A stretch of 64,000 nt of DNA from Aristolochia californica (GCA_029961685.1 JARWKL010000010.1:1054001-1118000); one strand, 5' to 3'. Positions 34,376 through 47,007 are shown, counted from the stretch's first letter. Numbers and translations are program-made. The notes: generated by a model not told the origin, from the sequence alone.

Positions 34376-36334
34376 ATGGAAGGTTTAGTACAGATCTGCT
34401 TGTCCTTGTTTCTTTTGCTCATTTGTAGCTTAGCTTTCCATTTCTACTATGTGATGATTTTAAAACCACAGAGGATGAGGAAGAAGCTCACGAGGCAAGG
34501 AATCAAAGGCCCCCAACCCTCATTCTTCTATGGAAATCTGTTGGAAGTGCAACGACTACAAAGAAAAGGAGTGAAGGTAGCAAACGAAGATGGAGAGATA
34601 TCACACAATCATCTTCCTGCTATTTATCCTGGTGTTGAAACCTGGAGTAAGCAGTATGGTAAAATCTTTACACATTCATTAGGGAAGATGGTGATACTAA
34701 ACGTTGCGCATCCTGATCTACTCAAGGAGATCAACACACACACTGGGCTAGACCTTGGCAAGTCTCAACAACAGAGGAAAGTATGGAAACCTCTTGTGGG
34801 TGACAGTATTGCTTGGACCAATGGCTCAACTTGGCATTCCCAAAGAAAAGTTGTCCAAGCAGCCCTTTCACCCGAAAAAGTGAAGGTAGTTTACATTTTC
34901 TCTCTTCCTCTTTCACAATGAGATTCTGATACTTAATAGTTCAAACTGTTATAGCTTTCGATATTTGCAACCGTTTGAACTGATCTTTGGATGTTAAAGG
35001 CTTTTAACTTCTTACTTTAGTTGCATATTCTCAGGGCATGGTGGATCTAATTGTGGAGTCTGCTCTGCCGTTTCTGAAATCATGGGAGGATAGAATCCAA
35101 AGTGAGGGAGGTGTCGCGGATATTAAAATTGATGAGGACCTGGAAAAATTAGTTGGTGATGTGATCTCAAGAGCATGTTTTGGGAGCACTTATACTCGAG
35201 GTGAAACAATATTTTCGAAGCTGAAAGAACTTCATAGATTGATCGCTTCTGGTGGTTTCACCATTGAGGTTCCCGGATGGAGGTATCAATTTATTTATTT
35301 CATTTTGAAGTTTCCGATATATGTTAGTTAAATGATGTCTGGTCTCTCCCCTTTGCATCGTTTCTTTTAATTAAGGGATGCTTTTTTTTTTGTAACCCTA
35401 AATGGAGGCTCTGCTTAGGCTGATTCCACAACTAGTCCCTAACTTATTTCTTTATTTTCCATGTTTTTTAGCTCTCTCCCAACTAAGAGAAACATAGGCA
35501 TCTGGAGGCTAGAGAAAGAAATTGAGTCACTGATAATGAATGTAGTTGAGGATCGCAGAAAGCATCCAATGCCAGAAACAGACTTCTTGCAAAGCCTTCT
35601 TGAGGCAGAAAATGTTTTCCATAGTGAATTGAAGTCAAGAACTAGTTTTATTGTGGACAACTGCAAGACCATCTATTTTTCAGGTCTCTACACAACCATG
35701 GTTGCCACCAAATGGATCTTGTTATTGTTGGCCTTGAACCAAGATTGGCAAGTTCGATGTCGTACGGAGGTGTTAGAAGTTAATGGTGGTCGTTATCCTG
35801 ATGCTAGTTCAATCTACAAGTTGAAAACGGTATAATTTGTTGTATTTGGAGTTAATCTAAGTGTTGAATCCTAAGTATCTTATACTCTAAATTTTGCCCA
35901 TGCAGTTGACAATGGTGATCCAAGAGACCTTAAGGCTATATTGTCCCTCCACCCACGTTGTGAGGGAGGCTGTTGACGATCTAACTTTGGCAGGTTTCTT
36001 TATACCAAAGGGTCTCACCATGTTGATTCCAATTCTAATGGTGCACCTTGACCCTAATATTTGGGGACCCAATGCTGACGAGTTCAAGCCAGAGAGGTTT
36101 ACAAATGGGGTCATGGCTGCCTGCAAGTACCCACATGCATTCCTGCCCTTTGGTTTGGGACCGCGAGTATGTGTAGGTCAGCACTTAGCCATGGCTGAAT
36201 TGAAGGTTATCCTTTCACTCTTTCTCTCCAAGTTCTCCATGACGGTTTCTCCGACCTATCGACATTCAGTGAAAACTCGATACTGGATGTTGGTTCCAGA
36301 GTATGGTATGAATATCCTGATGAAGAGATTGTAA
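34376..36334 (+). CDS. Cytochrome P450, CYP714-like (gene 3), atypical I-helix
   Basis: Four exons: 34376-34885, 35035-35282, 35472-35829, 35906-36334; all GT-AG with exon lengths identical to gene 2, giving 514 residues. Intron 1 is absent at the same point (QYGKIF continuous). Landmarks: anchor, hinge GIKGPQPSFFYGN, I-helix SGLYTT (323-328), ETLR (379-382), PERF (434-437), heme loop FGLGPRVCVG with Cys461. It differs from gene 2 by scattered substitutions, such as VGDVISRACFG where gene 2 has SADVISRACFG. No stop or frameshift is seen. A young duplicate of gene 2, probably with the same or a closely related substrate; ER membrane. Confidence 0.92.
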
Positions 36335-36984
36335 CTATGGCCTATTGATGCACCATGACAGATGTTTCTTGAAGTTTTTTTTGGCTTGGGGTCTTATGCT
36401 TTTAGTCGTATGTTATGTTGATATTGTTGCTTGGTATTAGCCAAACTACTAGATAACTTGTTATTTTGGGTTCTTTATGTATGGGCAAAGACAAACACTG
36501 CAATAATGTTTGTAAAGAAGAGTAAAATTTGTATATGCTGCTTCATGCCATGAGATCTAGTATTGATACATGTGGCCTACCATACATGACTTGAATCCCT
36601 TTGATTGAGGGTTTAAATCGTCTCTTAAAGTGATGGAATTATTGCAAAATGACAAAATCCACCAATAGAATAAAATATTTTGTTATGTTTCAATCAACGT
36701 GATCATATTATACAATTATTGATTTATTTATAAAAATCAATTTTTATGATGTTTATTAATTTAAAAAGGTTATTAAGTTTTTTTTGAAATGCTATGGAAT
36801 GGTGTCTGTGTGGCAAGAAGTTTTTCCATTGTAAAATTGGGACAATATAATGGGATCATCGATGTATTTTTTATTGTTTTGTGTGTTATTGAATATAATA
36901 TCTATTTTTAAAGATGTTTTTAATGTTTACATTTTATCTAAATTTTGAATTGATGATTTTTTCATAAAAAAAAAAACATCACCC

Positions 36985-37170
36985 ATCAAACTTCATTCAC
37001 CTATACACCTCAAAAAGATGGTTTTTTTTTAACGTAAGAATAGGAACCTATTAGAGGTGGCACAAACTCTTTTATTTTCTATGAATTTTCCCCACTATTA
37101 TTGGCCCTACGCAGTACTCACAACCTATTTTCTCATCAATCATATGCCTTCTTCAGTTTGAATAACACAT
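36985..37170 (+). pseudogene. Copia integrase relic downstream of gene 3
   Basis: Corresponds to the relic at 27090, more decayed, with a frame-broken version of the YTPQ.NG block. It retains a following segment that reads YWPYAVLTTYFLINHMPSS. Confidence 0.65.
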
Positions 37171-39315
37171 CTTCTTTGGCACCAGCTCTCTTATGTTCCT
37201 TGAATGTTCCAGGAATTTTCCCCACTATAGCGGTGTTGTGCCAAAGTCAGAAGAAGTTGTGAAATATACAACATCATATTGAGGAGTTTGACCATCATGT
37301 TGAGGAGCAAGAATACAAGATAAGGAACTTAGAGATGCATATGTAATGGTTCTTTTAACAAATGCAGACTCAAATCCAGCTACCCCTAGGTCCTTTCATA
37401 GATGGTATACAGTTTTTTATTATTTTATATTTTGTTAATTTTTCAAGAATTTATTATATATTTAATATTATTTATTTTACATTTAGTTATTTTTATTTTA
37501 AATTGGTTTATTTATTAAATAGGGAAAAATATATTTTTAAATATACCATTAAAATGGCCTAGTAGCATTGTTTTCTTGAACAAAAAAGGGAAAAATATTT
37601 TTGCAAATAATAAGGCTAGGAGAGGTAAGAAGAAAAATATAAGCCAATTGAGTTAACCACATAGCAAATAGTTGACCCTGTCAGTATTAAAATGAAAATC
37701 TTGAAGCGCCAAAACTCAAAGGAGTCAACCTCATTAGATTTTTGAATTAGAAAAAAGCGTTGATCACATTTTGCAAAAGAGAAGAGTTTCATAAGTAAAA
37801 AGAAGTTGACACCTTTGTCATACTAGAACATCAAAAGAGGTCAAACACAGTGAAAAGCAGTAGACCCCTTTGTGTTAAAATTTAAATCTTTAATCTTTAA
37901 AGCTCATATTTGGGAGTACATTGAAACCTATTGAGTATACTTGGTCGAGTACATTGAACTACTGCCAATTGATATTTGAAATCATTCATTAAAGTTCAGA
38001 TTATTACTCATGACTATACTTAGAAATCATTGATTAGAGCTAATTTTTATGTCCTCCCCCCCTCCCCAATATAAAAAAACCTACATAAGATTTAGTGTGA
38101 GCTTATATTTTTTAAATTAATTCATTAAGTATTACTTGAGTTGTCACTACAATGAGTACGTACTTAGGAATGGTGTACCTATATAATTGAGCTTGTATTG
38201 TAAAAGCAACATAATTGAAGAAGCTTTTGTATGCTTTGTGTAAGCAAAAAACCTTTACAAGCATGGGTCAAGCTTTGTATAGGTAAGGCCTTCCTCAACT
38301 CAATTTGATGGAGAAAATATTGTGTAGCTAAGAGAAGAAGTCTAAGAAGCTTATCTCCTACTACCATGAGCTAGAAGTCCTTGTGTAGGTTGGGGGTGCC
38401 TAAATTCCTTGTGTGTTTGGGCTTGTATAGCCTTGTTGGCTGCTGGGAAAATCCTTTGTAGGTCTAGGCTGTGGGCCTAGTGTACTACTAAAAATCAATG
38501 TGAGAATTTCATTTTAAATTACCTACTATGGTAAATTTGAATGGGGTAAGTCCTTGTATAGGCTGCATTGTAATTAGCCATTAAGGCAAATTTGATATCA
38601 ATACCACTTATCATAACATAGAGGAGCTCCAAGGTAAAAAAAAAAACCCTAGGTGTAGATTAGAAATATGTAGAGAGGATTATTAATTACTACAAATCGT
38701 TTTATGTTGCTTGCGTATTTGTTATTTAAAATCAATTTGATTATTTATCATTTAAAATTATAGCTTAATTACAAGGAAACAAAAAATGAGTGGTAAAACT
38801 AATAAACCTATTCACTCCCTCTAGGTTTGCTCCTCATTGAACTTAACACTAAAGCTTAAATGAGGCGTTATACTAGATAGTAGTAAGGTATTTGGCCTAA
38901 TAAACTAGTACGGAATTTAGTTTCCATGTAGTGCATGGAAATGGAGGGAGTGACCAGTAATGGTGAGCTATATTTATTAATTGTTTTAGTATTTAATCTT
39001 CTTTATAAAAAAGAAGGGGTGAATACAATAAAAATAGAAAATTAGGAGTGTGAGGATAATTAACCGTTTATGAAAGGTGGGGAGGTGAGAGTAATTTCAA
39101 TAGTTTATAGAGAAAGATTTTAAATTTTTTAAAAGAGTGACTGTGACAAACTCTTAAGTTTAATATATTTTCTAGAATTTTTATGTTTGAATTAAGGATT
39201 ATTTTCAAATACAATCACCTTAAATATTGTACTTCCAAATGTAACTATACAATTGGAATTTAATGGGCAATGACAAACTTGCTATTAGTTTAGGCTAAGA
39301 GTGAAGGAAACTACC

Positions 39316-39318
<3 letters not shown>

Positions 39319-39362
<44 letters not shown>
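39319..39362. repeat. (AT)n microsatellite
   Basis: An uninterrupted AT dinucleotide run of about 44 nt. The matching position in the 29270 copy has only a short AT stretch, so it expanded after duplication. Confidence 0.9.
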
Positions 39363-39367
<5 letters not shown>

Positions 39368-40075
39368 TTTTATATTTAAATAACACAAGATAAAACTAAA
39401 GTTAAAAACAATCACCTATCTAGTAGAACTTGTTGGAATAATGGCTCAAGATTCCTCCAAGTGGCCTAATTTTGATGATAACAAACTCAGCCATTTAATC
39501 ATGGTATATGAGTGAAAGTACTACAAAACATAAGGTCAAATTAGTCATTTTGGGGACTAGGATTCGAGCCTAACAACATCAAGAAAGAAAAATAAAGGAA
39601 TCGAACCTATAAAGCAAAAGGTTTTAGAAAAATGGAGTCAACCCCTCAGCAGGAGTTGAGTCAATCCAATTAGGAAGTAGGAAGAAGAAAATGAGTTGAG
39701 CCTAGACTATAGAAACTTTTGAAAAAAAAAGGAGTCGACCCTTGTAGTGAAGAGCATCCAATAGGAATCATCTACATGGGAGGAGTTGACCCCGATCGAA
39801 GGTGTTAAATAAGTCTATCTTTAAATAAATAGATGAAGTTAGGAAGCCTTTTCCCAACTTATAACCACACGATTTCTTTTTAAAATTATTTTGTGAGATG
39901 TCTTTTTCAATAAGAAAAAATCTCAATGGCTAGAAGTGGTCCAAGGAAAAATGTTTTTCCTTCGAACAAAAAGTTCGATTTGGCTCTTTGAATGTTAGTT
40001 TAAACTTCAAATTTCATTAATTCACACTCTTGAATGGACTAGAAATGAAATTTTTGACATGGACATAGTTGATAT

Positions 40076-40402
40076 TGTTAACCGTTTTATTATCAGAAAC
40101 AGTTTTCTCATAATCGTAGTCTCAACTTCTGGCAGTTGCAACTCCCTCGGTAACACGAATCCATGAACAACTTTGATGGGAGGTTAGCTTCAGATCGTTG
40201 TTTTGGTCCCCTGTCTCGTCACTCGCCCCTTCAGTTTTAGCCATCGCCGAGAGTGATCAGAGATCGGAAGCGCCGAACAGAGAACAGAGAACAGAGAACA
40301 GAGAGAAGGAATTTGAAGCGTATGGAAGGAGGTATGATTTTGCTTCCATTTAAAATTATATGATGAACTTCATGTTGTTAGAAATTCATGTTTAGGCTGA
40401 CA
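40076..40402 (+). repeat. 5' LTR of copia element 2
   Basis: TG...CA termini. It contains a run of ACAGAGA units near 40280-40308 (one more set than the 3' LTR) and, at 40322, an ATG in the sequence ATGGAAGGAG followed by GTATGA, the putative gag start and splice donor. Confidence 0.9.
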
Positions 40403-41004
40403 GTTAGTATCAGAGCAGACCATTGATCCAGCGTTTAGATTTCAAGCGTTTTGTGTGCGCTCACTGTATGAGAATTGCGCTCACTTCTTGCGACAGCCGA
40501 GGCTCTCGCATAAGAGAAAAGCGTTAGAGAAAGACGCAGCGCCGACACCAGCGACCATTCTGAAATGTATGTTGGCGTCGACATTGTATATAAAAAAAAA
40601 AACTGGTGCCGACAGTCTCTGTCCGCTCTCTTTGCGGGACTGTCGGCGGCTCTCTCGCGACGCCTTAAAGCGTCGGAGCCGCAGCGCCGACGTCGGCGAT
40701 CATTCCGACAGGTTTGCCGACATTTACGACCTGAAAGAACGTCGGCGAACCTTATTTCTGCGTGCGGCTGGAGATTGAAGACGACCTCTAGTGCAAAAAG
40801 ACTGGTTAATTAAATTCATAAGGTATTTTTGTAAATACCGTCGAGTAGGCCCGGGATGATTCTTCTGCAACTCGTTGTTCCAACTCTGCAACTGCAACTC
40901 AGATCGGCATGACTCGGTGTAAAAAAAAACACGGGTCGACTCGGATGTGTTGAGTTGGCTCGCCATTCCAGGACCGAGCCGACTCGGTACTTATATTTGA
41001 TTTT

Positions 41005-41072
41005 ACACCAGCGGGATTAGAACCCGCACGCTGGCAAAATCAATTGCGCTAGTGACCATTAGGCCACTGGCC
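41005..41072 (-). other. tRNA-like sequence in the leader of copia element 2
   Basis: On the minus strand, a Pol III A-box-like TGGCCTAATGG and, at the right spacing, a B-box-like GGTTCTAATCC, with a GCGGG/CCCGC T-stem. The acceptor arms pair poorly (CCAG/CTGG only), so I do not call a functional tRNA. It could be the head of a tRNA-derived SINE captured by the element. Confidence 0.45.
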
Positions 41073-41404
41073 ATCGGTTGTTATGCATATTGGAATTTTT
41101 AGATTTATTTCCTGTTATAGTTTTTATGCATTTTTTTGGCATATATTTAAATGCATGAAATTAAAGTTATGCATAATATTATAATTTTTAATTATGCATA
41201 TCTTATGAAAATATTTTGTGCATAATGATAACATGTTAATGTAAGTTAAAATTATGCAATTCATGTTATTCTCATACATTTTTGAGATTTAATGTCTAGT
41301 GATCCATATATTTTTTATTAATTAGAGAGTAGCCACAACATCTTTAACTTCATAAAAATTATATATTATGATTAGGATCACATAAATAATATTAGACATT
41401 AATT

Positions 41405-41725
41405 GTTACTAATTTTACTTGATATAATAAATTTTATCCCACGGGAATTTTTATTATATTTGAGTTTATTAGTTAGGATAAAATATCAAGTTATTCATAA
41501 TTTACCCACATGGATTATGAATTCATAAATAATTTGATAGTTTTATCATAAAGAAAAGTAGATATTAATTTTAATTAATTATACTTAATATAATAAATTT
41601 TATCCCATAAGAATTTTTATTATATTTAAGTATATTAATTAGGATAAAATGTCAAATTATTCATAATTTACCCATAGGAATTATGAATTCATAAATAATT
41701 TGATAGTTTTGTCATCAAGTTTACT
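41405..41725. repeat. Diverged tandem repeat in copia element 2 leader
   Basis: Two units, about 41405-41560 and 41583-41725. Both carry ATAATAAATTTTATCCCA, TTTTTATTATATTT, TTAGGATAAAAT, TTATTCATAATTTACCCA and ATGAATTCATAAATAATTTG in order. Both lie inside the predicted leader intron. Confidence 0.8.
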
Positions 41726-42589
41726 CATAAAGAATATTGAATCTGCTTGAATTAAAAAATATTTAGCCCACAGGCAATGTTTTTTATGTCAATTGATTTA
41801 ATTTTTAAGCATGATATTTTATTCAGGCCTCAGTTTTAATATCAACATGTAATTTTTAATTTTATGCAGTTGTACAACCTGCACATTTCTCTGATATTCG
41901 TTGTGATATCCCTGATCTTAAGGGAGATAACTATAAGGTTTGGAAAGAGAGAATCCTTCTTCATTTAGGGTGGATGGACATAGATTATGTTATTAGGAAA
42001 GACGAACCACCAGTAATTAATGATACCGACACTACAGCTGAAATTACACTTTATGAACGATGGGAGCGATCTAATCGCCTCAGTGTAATGTTCATTAAGA
42101 CTAAAATTATTGCTGGTCTTCATGGTTTTGTTGAACAGTATGAAAATGTCAAAGACTTGCTGAAAGCCATTGATGCTCAATTTGTCACTTCAGATAAGGC
42201 ATTAGCAAGCACCCTAATCATGAAGTTCTCATCCCTAAAGCACACCACTATGAGAGGAATGCGTGAGCACATCATGCAAATGAGGGATATTGTGGCTCAA
42301 TTAAAAAATCTCGAGGTTGATATGTCAGAATCTTTCGTGGTGCATTACATCCTGACTTCCCTTCCGCACCAATATGGACCCTTCAAAATCTCGTACAACA
42401 CACATAAAGAAAAATGGTCAGTTAATGAACTTTTGACCATGTGTGTTCAAGAGAAAAGGCGACTGGTGATGGAACAAGGAGAAAGTGTCATGTTGGCAAC
42501 ACATGGAAAGGGAAAATATCAAGCCAAACAAAAAGGGAAGGGTAAAATACCTCCCCCCTCCCCCCCCCCCCCCCCAAGCTAGTATTAAA

Positions 42590-44072
42590 AAAGATTCCAA
42601 GTGTTTCTTCTGTAAAATGAAGGGACACATAAAGAAAGAATGCGCCAAGTTTCAGAAATAGCTTGCTGACAAAGGTACACCAACCTCATTTGTTTGTTAT
42701 TAATCTAATATGTTTAATGTCAATAATTACACTTGGTGGATTGATTCTGGATCAACAATCCACATCTCGAATTCCTTGCAGGGTTTGCAAAACCTAAGGA
42801 AACCAGTGGGAAGTGAGCATCACATTTTCTCAGGAGACCAGATGAGCTCACATGTGGAAGCTATAGGAACTTGCTATTTAACTTTAAGTAGTGGCTTTGT
42901 TTTAAAATTAAAAAATACCTTTCATGTTCCAAGTTTCTCCAGAAACTTGATTTTAGTCTCAAGGCTTGTACCTTATGAATATTCTTTTAACTTTTCAAAC
43001 TCATCTTTCAGTTTATATTATAAGTCTGATTGTGTTGGGAATGGCACATTGTCTGATGGTCTTTATAACATTAATTTATAAAACAATGCCACTTACAATT
43101 CAATGCATGTTCACACTGGTAATAAAAGAGGTGTTATTAATGAGGATTCCTCTACATTATGGCATCAGAGATTAGGTCATATCTCCATAGATAGAATTAA
43201 AAGATTAGTGAATGAAGGGGTACTTAATACTCTGGATTTTACTGATTTTGAGACTTGTGTAGACTGCATTAAGGGAAAGCAGAATAACAAGTCAAAGAAA
43301 GGTGCCAATAGGAGTTCAACCATATTAGAGATCATACATACTGATATATGTAGTCCAGACATGGACTCACATGGTTAGAAATACTTCATCACTTTTATAG
43401 AAGATTCCTCATGATACATGTATCTTTACATGCTTTATAACAAGAATGAAGTATTAGATGCCTTTAAGATCTTTAAGACTGAAGTAGAGATACAATGCGG
43501 TAAGCAAATTAAGATCGTGAGATCAGATAGAGGTGGAGAATACTATGGTAGATACACAGAGAATGGACAAGCACCTGGGCCATTTGTAAAGTTTCTTCAA
43601 GAACATGGGATTGTTGCCCAATATTGGTATGCCTGGTTCTCCGGACCAAAATGGTGTAGCAGAAAGAAGAAATCGAACATTATTAGGCATGGTACGGAGT
43701 ATGCTTAACAACTCCAATCTTCCTAGATCCTTGTGGCTTGAAGCACTTAAGACGACAATGTATATATTAAACCGAGTTCCAACCAAGGTTGTTCCAAAAA
43801 TGTCATTTGAATTATGCAAATGCTAGAAATCGAGTTTGCGACATATGCACATTTGGGGATGCCCGTCTGAAGTGAGAATTTATAATCCACAAGAGAAGAA
43901 GTTAGACCCAAGGACCATTAGTGGGTATTTCATTGGATATACTAAAAGGTCTAAAGGTTATAGATTTTATTATCCATCTCACAACACTAGGATTGTGGAA
44001 TCAAGAAATGCAAAATTTCTTGAAAATGACTTGATTAGTGGGAGGAATCTAACTCGAAACATAGTTTTTTAG
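42590..44072 (+). pseudogene. Copia element 2 zinc knuckle, protease and integrase
   Basis: In order: CCHC knuckle, protease motif WWIDSGSTIHI, GAG-pre-integrase LWHQRLGHISIDRIKRL, CVDCIKGKQ, integrase IIHTDICSPDM, VRSDRGGEYYG and, after a frame change, [23 protein letters not shown]. Then comes [22 protein letters not shown] at 42660, TAA at 43080, TAG at 43377 and a frameshift near 43620 break it. Catalytic residues are individually recognisable, but no continuous frame remains. Confidence 0.85.
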
Positions 44073-44222
44073 AAGGATCATTCAAAATTTCAACCTTCCA
44101 CCTCAAGTGATAGATTGGCTATTGTTCACAGCACCCCTCAAGTATAAACTAGTGTTGAACAACCAATCATTGAAGTTCCACAAACTGCTGACGACATTCC
44201 AGTAGATCAGGTACTTCAAGAG

Positions 44223-45930
44223 TTGCCAAACACTTTTGAACAACTAGTTGAACCACATACTTCTCAGGAAATTGATGGTTCAACATTAAGAAGATCTACT
44301 AGACTCAAGAGATCAGAAATTCCTGATGATTATATTGTGTATCTACAAGAATCTGACATTGGAACCGTAAATGATCCCATGTATTTTTCAGAAGCCGTGA
44401 GTTGTAAAGAATCAGAATTATGGTACAATGCCATGAAGGAAGAGATGAATTCTATGAAGAGTAATGGAGTTTGGGATCTTGTTGAGTTGCCTAGTGGATT
44501 TAAAGTCATTGGATGTAAATGGGTCTTTAAAACAAAGAAAGACTCATTAGGCAACATTGAGTGATACAAGGCAAGACTCATTGCTAAGGGATTCACTCAG
44601 AAAGAGAGACTCGATTACAAGGAAACTTTTTCTCCTGTATCTAAGAAAGATTCCTTGCTCATTATTTTGGCATTAGTAGCCCATTTTGACTTAAGAGTTA
44701 CAACAAATGGATGTGAAAACGATATTTCTCAATGGAGATCTAGAGGAGGTTTACATGAAACAACCTGAAGGATTTCCCTCTAGTGATGGTGATCAATTGG
44801 TTTGCAAGCTAAAAAAGTCAATATATGGATTAAAACAAGCATCCCGCCAATGGTATTTGAAATTCCATAATATAATATCTTCATTCAGGTTTGTAGAAAA
44901 CATTATGGATCAATGTATATACCAGAAGGTCAGTGGGAGTAAAATATGTTTTCTTGTTTTATATGTGGATGACATTTTGCTAGCAACCAATGATAGGGGT
45001 CTTCTACATGAGGTGAAACAATTTTGATATGAAGGATATGGGTGAGACATCTTATGTCATTGGCATTAAGATTCGTAGAGACAGATTTTGAGGTATCTTA
45101 GGTCTGTCTCAAAAAACCTGTATTAATATAGTGTTAGAGAGATTTTAGATGAAGGGTTGTTCACCAAGTGTAGCTCCTATTGTGAAGGGTGATAGGTTCA
45201 ATTTGAACCAATGCCCGAAGAACGACCTTGAAAGGGAACAAATGAAGGACATTCCATATGCTTCTACTGTCAGAAGCCTAATGTATGTTCAAGTCTGCAC
45301 AAGACCTGATATTTTATTTGCTGATGGAATGTTGGGGCGATATCTGAGTAATCCCAGGTTAGACCACTAGAGAGATGCAAAGAAAGTAATGAGGTACCTT
45401 CAAGGAACCAAAGACTACATGCTGATGTATATACGGACGGACAATCTAGAAGTCATTGGTTACTCAGATTCTGACTTTGTTGGTTGTATTGATTCCCGCA
45501 AATCAACATCAGGATACATTTTCTTGATGGCCAGTGGAGCAATATCATGGAGGAGTGCCAAACAAACTTTGACCGCTACGTCGACTATGGAAGCCGAGTT
45601 AGTTTCCTGTTTTGAGGCTACTTCACATGGTGTATGGCTTAAGAGTTTCATTTCTGGGCTTAGAATTATGGATTCTATCTCTAGGCCATTAAAAATATAT
45701 TACGATAATTCAGCTGCTGTTTTTATGGCCAAGAACAACAAAAGTGGAAGTCGAAGTAAACTCATCAACATAAAGTATTTGGCCATAAGAGAACGAGTTA
45801 AAGAAAATAAAGTGGTCATTGAGCACGTCAGCACTGACTTAATGATCACAGATCCTTTGACTAAGGGCATGCCACCGTTTAAATTTAAGGATCATGTTGT
45901 GAATATGGGACTTGGTTCCATTTTGTAAAT
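44223..45930 (+). pseudogene. Copia element 2 reverse transcriptase and RNase H
   Basis: Landmarks: LRRSTRLKR, EAVSCKESELWYNAMKEEM, VIGCKWVFKTKKD, a TGA after GNIE (44562-44564), MDVKTIFLNGDLEEVYM, QPEGF, LKKSIYGLKQASRQW and catalytic YVDDILLATND. Then ADGMLGRYLSNP, RYLQGTKDYML, SDSDFVGCIDSRKSTSGY, AKQTLTATSTMEAELVS and YDNSAAV. It ends at VNMGLGSIL (stop 45926-45928). Several stops split it. Confidence 0.87.
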
Positions 45931-46212
45931 TTTTCATTGTATGAACAATGTTATTTCAGTGAAATTCTTAATTAATGTGATGTTTTTTTCTCATATTTAT
46001 GTGCACTTTAATTTTGAAAAAAAATCATCTGTGTTGGACCAAGAGTAAACATAGGGTTTATTCATAAAGTATAAGAAATAAATACATAGTAATACATGGA
46101 AGGTAATACTTGTCATTAGAGGACCTATCGCCATGATTCATGTAGTTATTACTTAAATTCAGATTATCGATGAGTTTAAGATTATATTAGAAGTTTGGAC
46201 CAAGTGGGAGAA

Positions 46213-46543
46213 TGTTAACCATTTTATTATGAGAAACGGTTTTCTCATAATCGTGGTCTCAACTTCTAGCATTTGCAACTCCCTGCAATTGTAACTCCCT
46301 CGGTAACACGAAGTCATGAACAACCTTGATGGGAGGTTGGCTTCAGATCGTTGTTTCGGTCCCCTGTCTCGTCACTCAAGCCCCTTCAGTTTTAGCCATC
46401 GCCGAGAGTGATCAGAGATCGGAAGCGCCGAACAGAGAACAGAGAGAAGGAATCTGAAGCGTATGGAAGGAGGTATGATTTTGCTTCCGTTTAAAATTAT
46501 ATGATAAATTTTATGTTGTTAGAAATTCATGTTTAGGCTTACA
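46213..46543 (+). repeat. 3' LTR of copia element 2
   Basis: 331 bp, closely matching the 5' LTR. It carries the same ATGGAAGGAG/GTATGA sequence and a short extra CAATTGTAACTCC copy. Followed by the target duplication GATAT. Confidence 0.9.
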
Positions 46544-46999
46544 GATATTTGTCTTTTGTTAATAAAGAGCATCTGAAATTGTTGAAAGGTCTAAATCAAT
46601 AAGACAACACAAATGACTTCAGTTTGTTCATTCTTCTTTCCTACATATAACATAGACTATTAGTGTATTATATAGTTACATTTTTTATTAGTTTAAGTAC
46701 CAGCTTAATATTAGTTTAAAATGGGGGTTTAGTTAAACGTAATTCTCCATTTCTTTTGCTGATTTCATGACAGATCTGATTACTGATTTAATGATAGATC
46801 CGATTGCAACAATTATCCATGTTCTTTATCCTAAAGATTTTCTTTTGGAAAGAAGCTGCAAGTTGGTTTCAATTTTATAGTTTATATATGAACATTTTTT
46901 TTCATTTTAAAGGTGAAGATGGCTGTTGAACATGTGAGAGGGCCAAATGAAAGATATCTTTAGCTTGGGAGGATCTTTCTCTCTACTCTTTCTTTTCTC

Positions 47000-47007
47000 A
47001 TATAAAA
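47000..47007 (+). promoter_or_regulatory. TATA box of CYP714 gene 4
   Basis: ATATAAAA about 65-70 bp before the ATG, in the context conserved before genes 2 and 3. Copia element 2 ends only about 460 bp upstream of it. Confidence 0.6.

Larger units (their letters stand above)
36335..40075. other. 3' flank of gene 3 and upstream region of gene 4
   Basis: Parallels 26452-30500: shared 3' flank, copia integrase relic (about 36985-37170), CATTCATTAAAG-type repeats (about 37970-38130), then the gene upstream region restarting near 38820. It includes an (AT)n run at 39319-39362. Copia element 2 interrupts the upstream region at 40076. No intact gene is present. Confidence 0.6.
40322..42582 (+). 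pseudogene. Copia element 2 gag, with a predicted leader intron
   Basis: The gag frame is open from 41870 but has no ATG before DIPDLKGDNYKVWK, a conserved N-terminal copia gag motif. A splice acceptor (TTTTATGCAG, ending 41869) sits just before it. A matching donor (GAG then GTATGA, 40332) follows an ATG inside the LTR. Joining 40322-40331 to 41870 keeps frame and gives MEGVVQPAHFSDIR. The UBN2-type core follows (HTTMRGMREHIMQMRDIV). The frame ends in a C-homopolymer (about 42551-42575). The CCHC zinc knuckle (CFFCKMKGHIKKEC) is in another frame just beyond, so slippage at the C-run breaks gag-pol. Confidence 0.65.
40076..46543 (+). mobile_element. Ty1/copia LTR retrotransposon (element 2), full length, decayed
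   Basis: 6,468 bp, with a perfect 5-bp target duplication GATAT (40071-40075, 46544-46548) that splits the upstream region of gene 4. LTRs are 40076-40402 (327 bp) and 46213-46543 (331 bp); both start TGTTAACC. The left ends GGCTGACA, the right GGCTTACA. They differ by a few substitutions, a 5-CAGAGAA repeat-number change and a short insertion. Primer-binding site GTATCAGAGCA (40408-40418) and purine tract AAGTGGGAGAA (46202-46212) are in place. Gag, protease, integrase, reverse transcriptase and RNase H follow in copia order, with several stops and frameshifts. The leader is unusually long, about 1.5 kb. Confidence 0.93.

Noticed and set aside
40455..40813. Arg/Ser-rich frames in the copia 2 leader
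   Set aside because: They lie in a GC-rich leader segment inside the predicted intron, in overlapping frames with no domain.
41005..41072. Functional tRNA gene
   Set aside because: Pol III boxes are present but the acceptor and anticodon stems pair poorly, so only a tRNA-like relic is reported.
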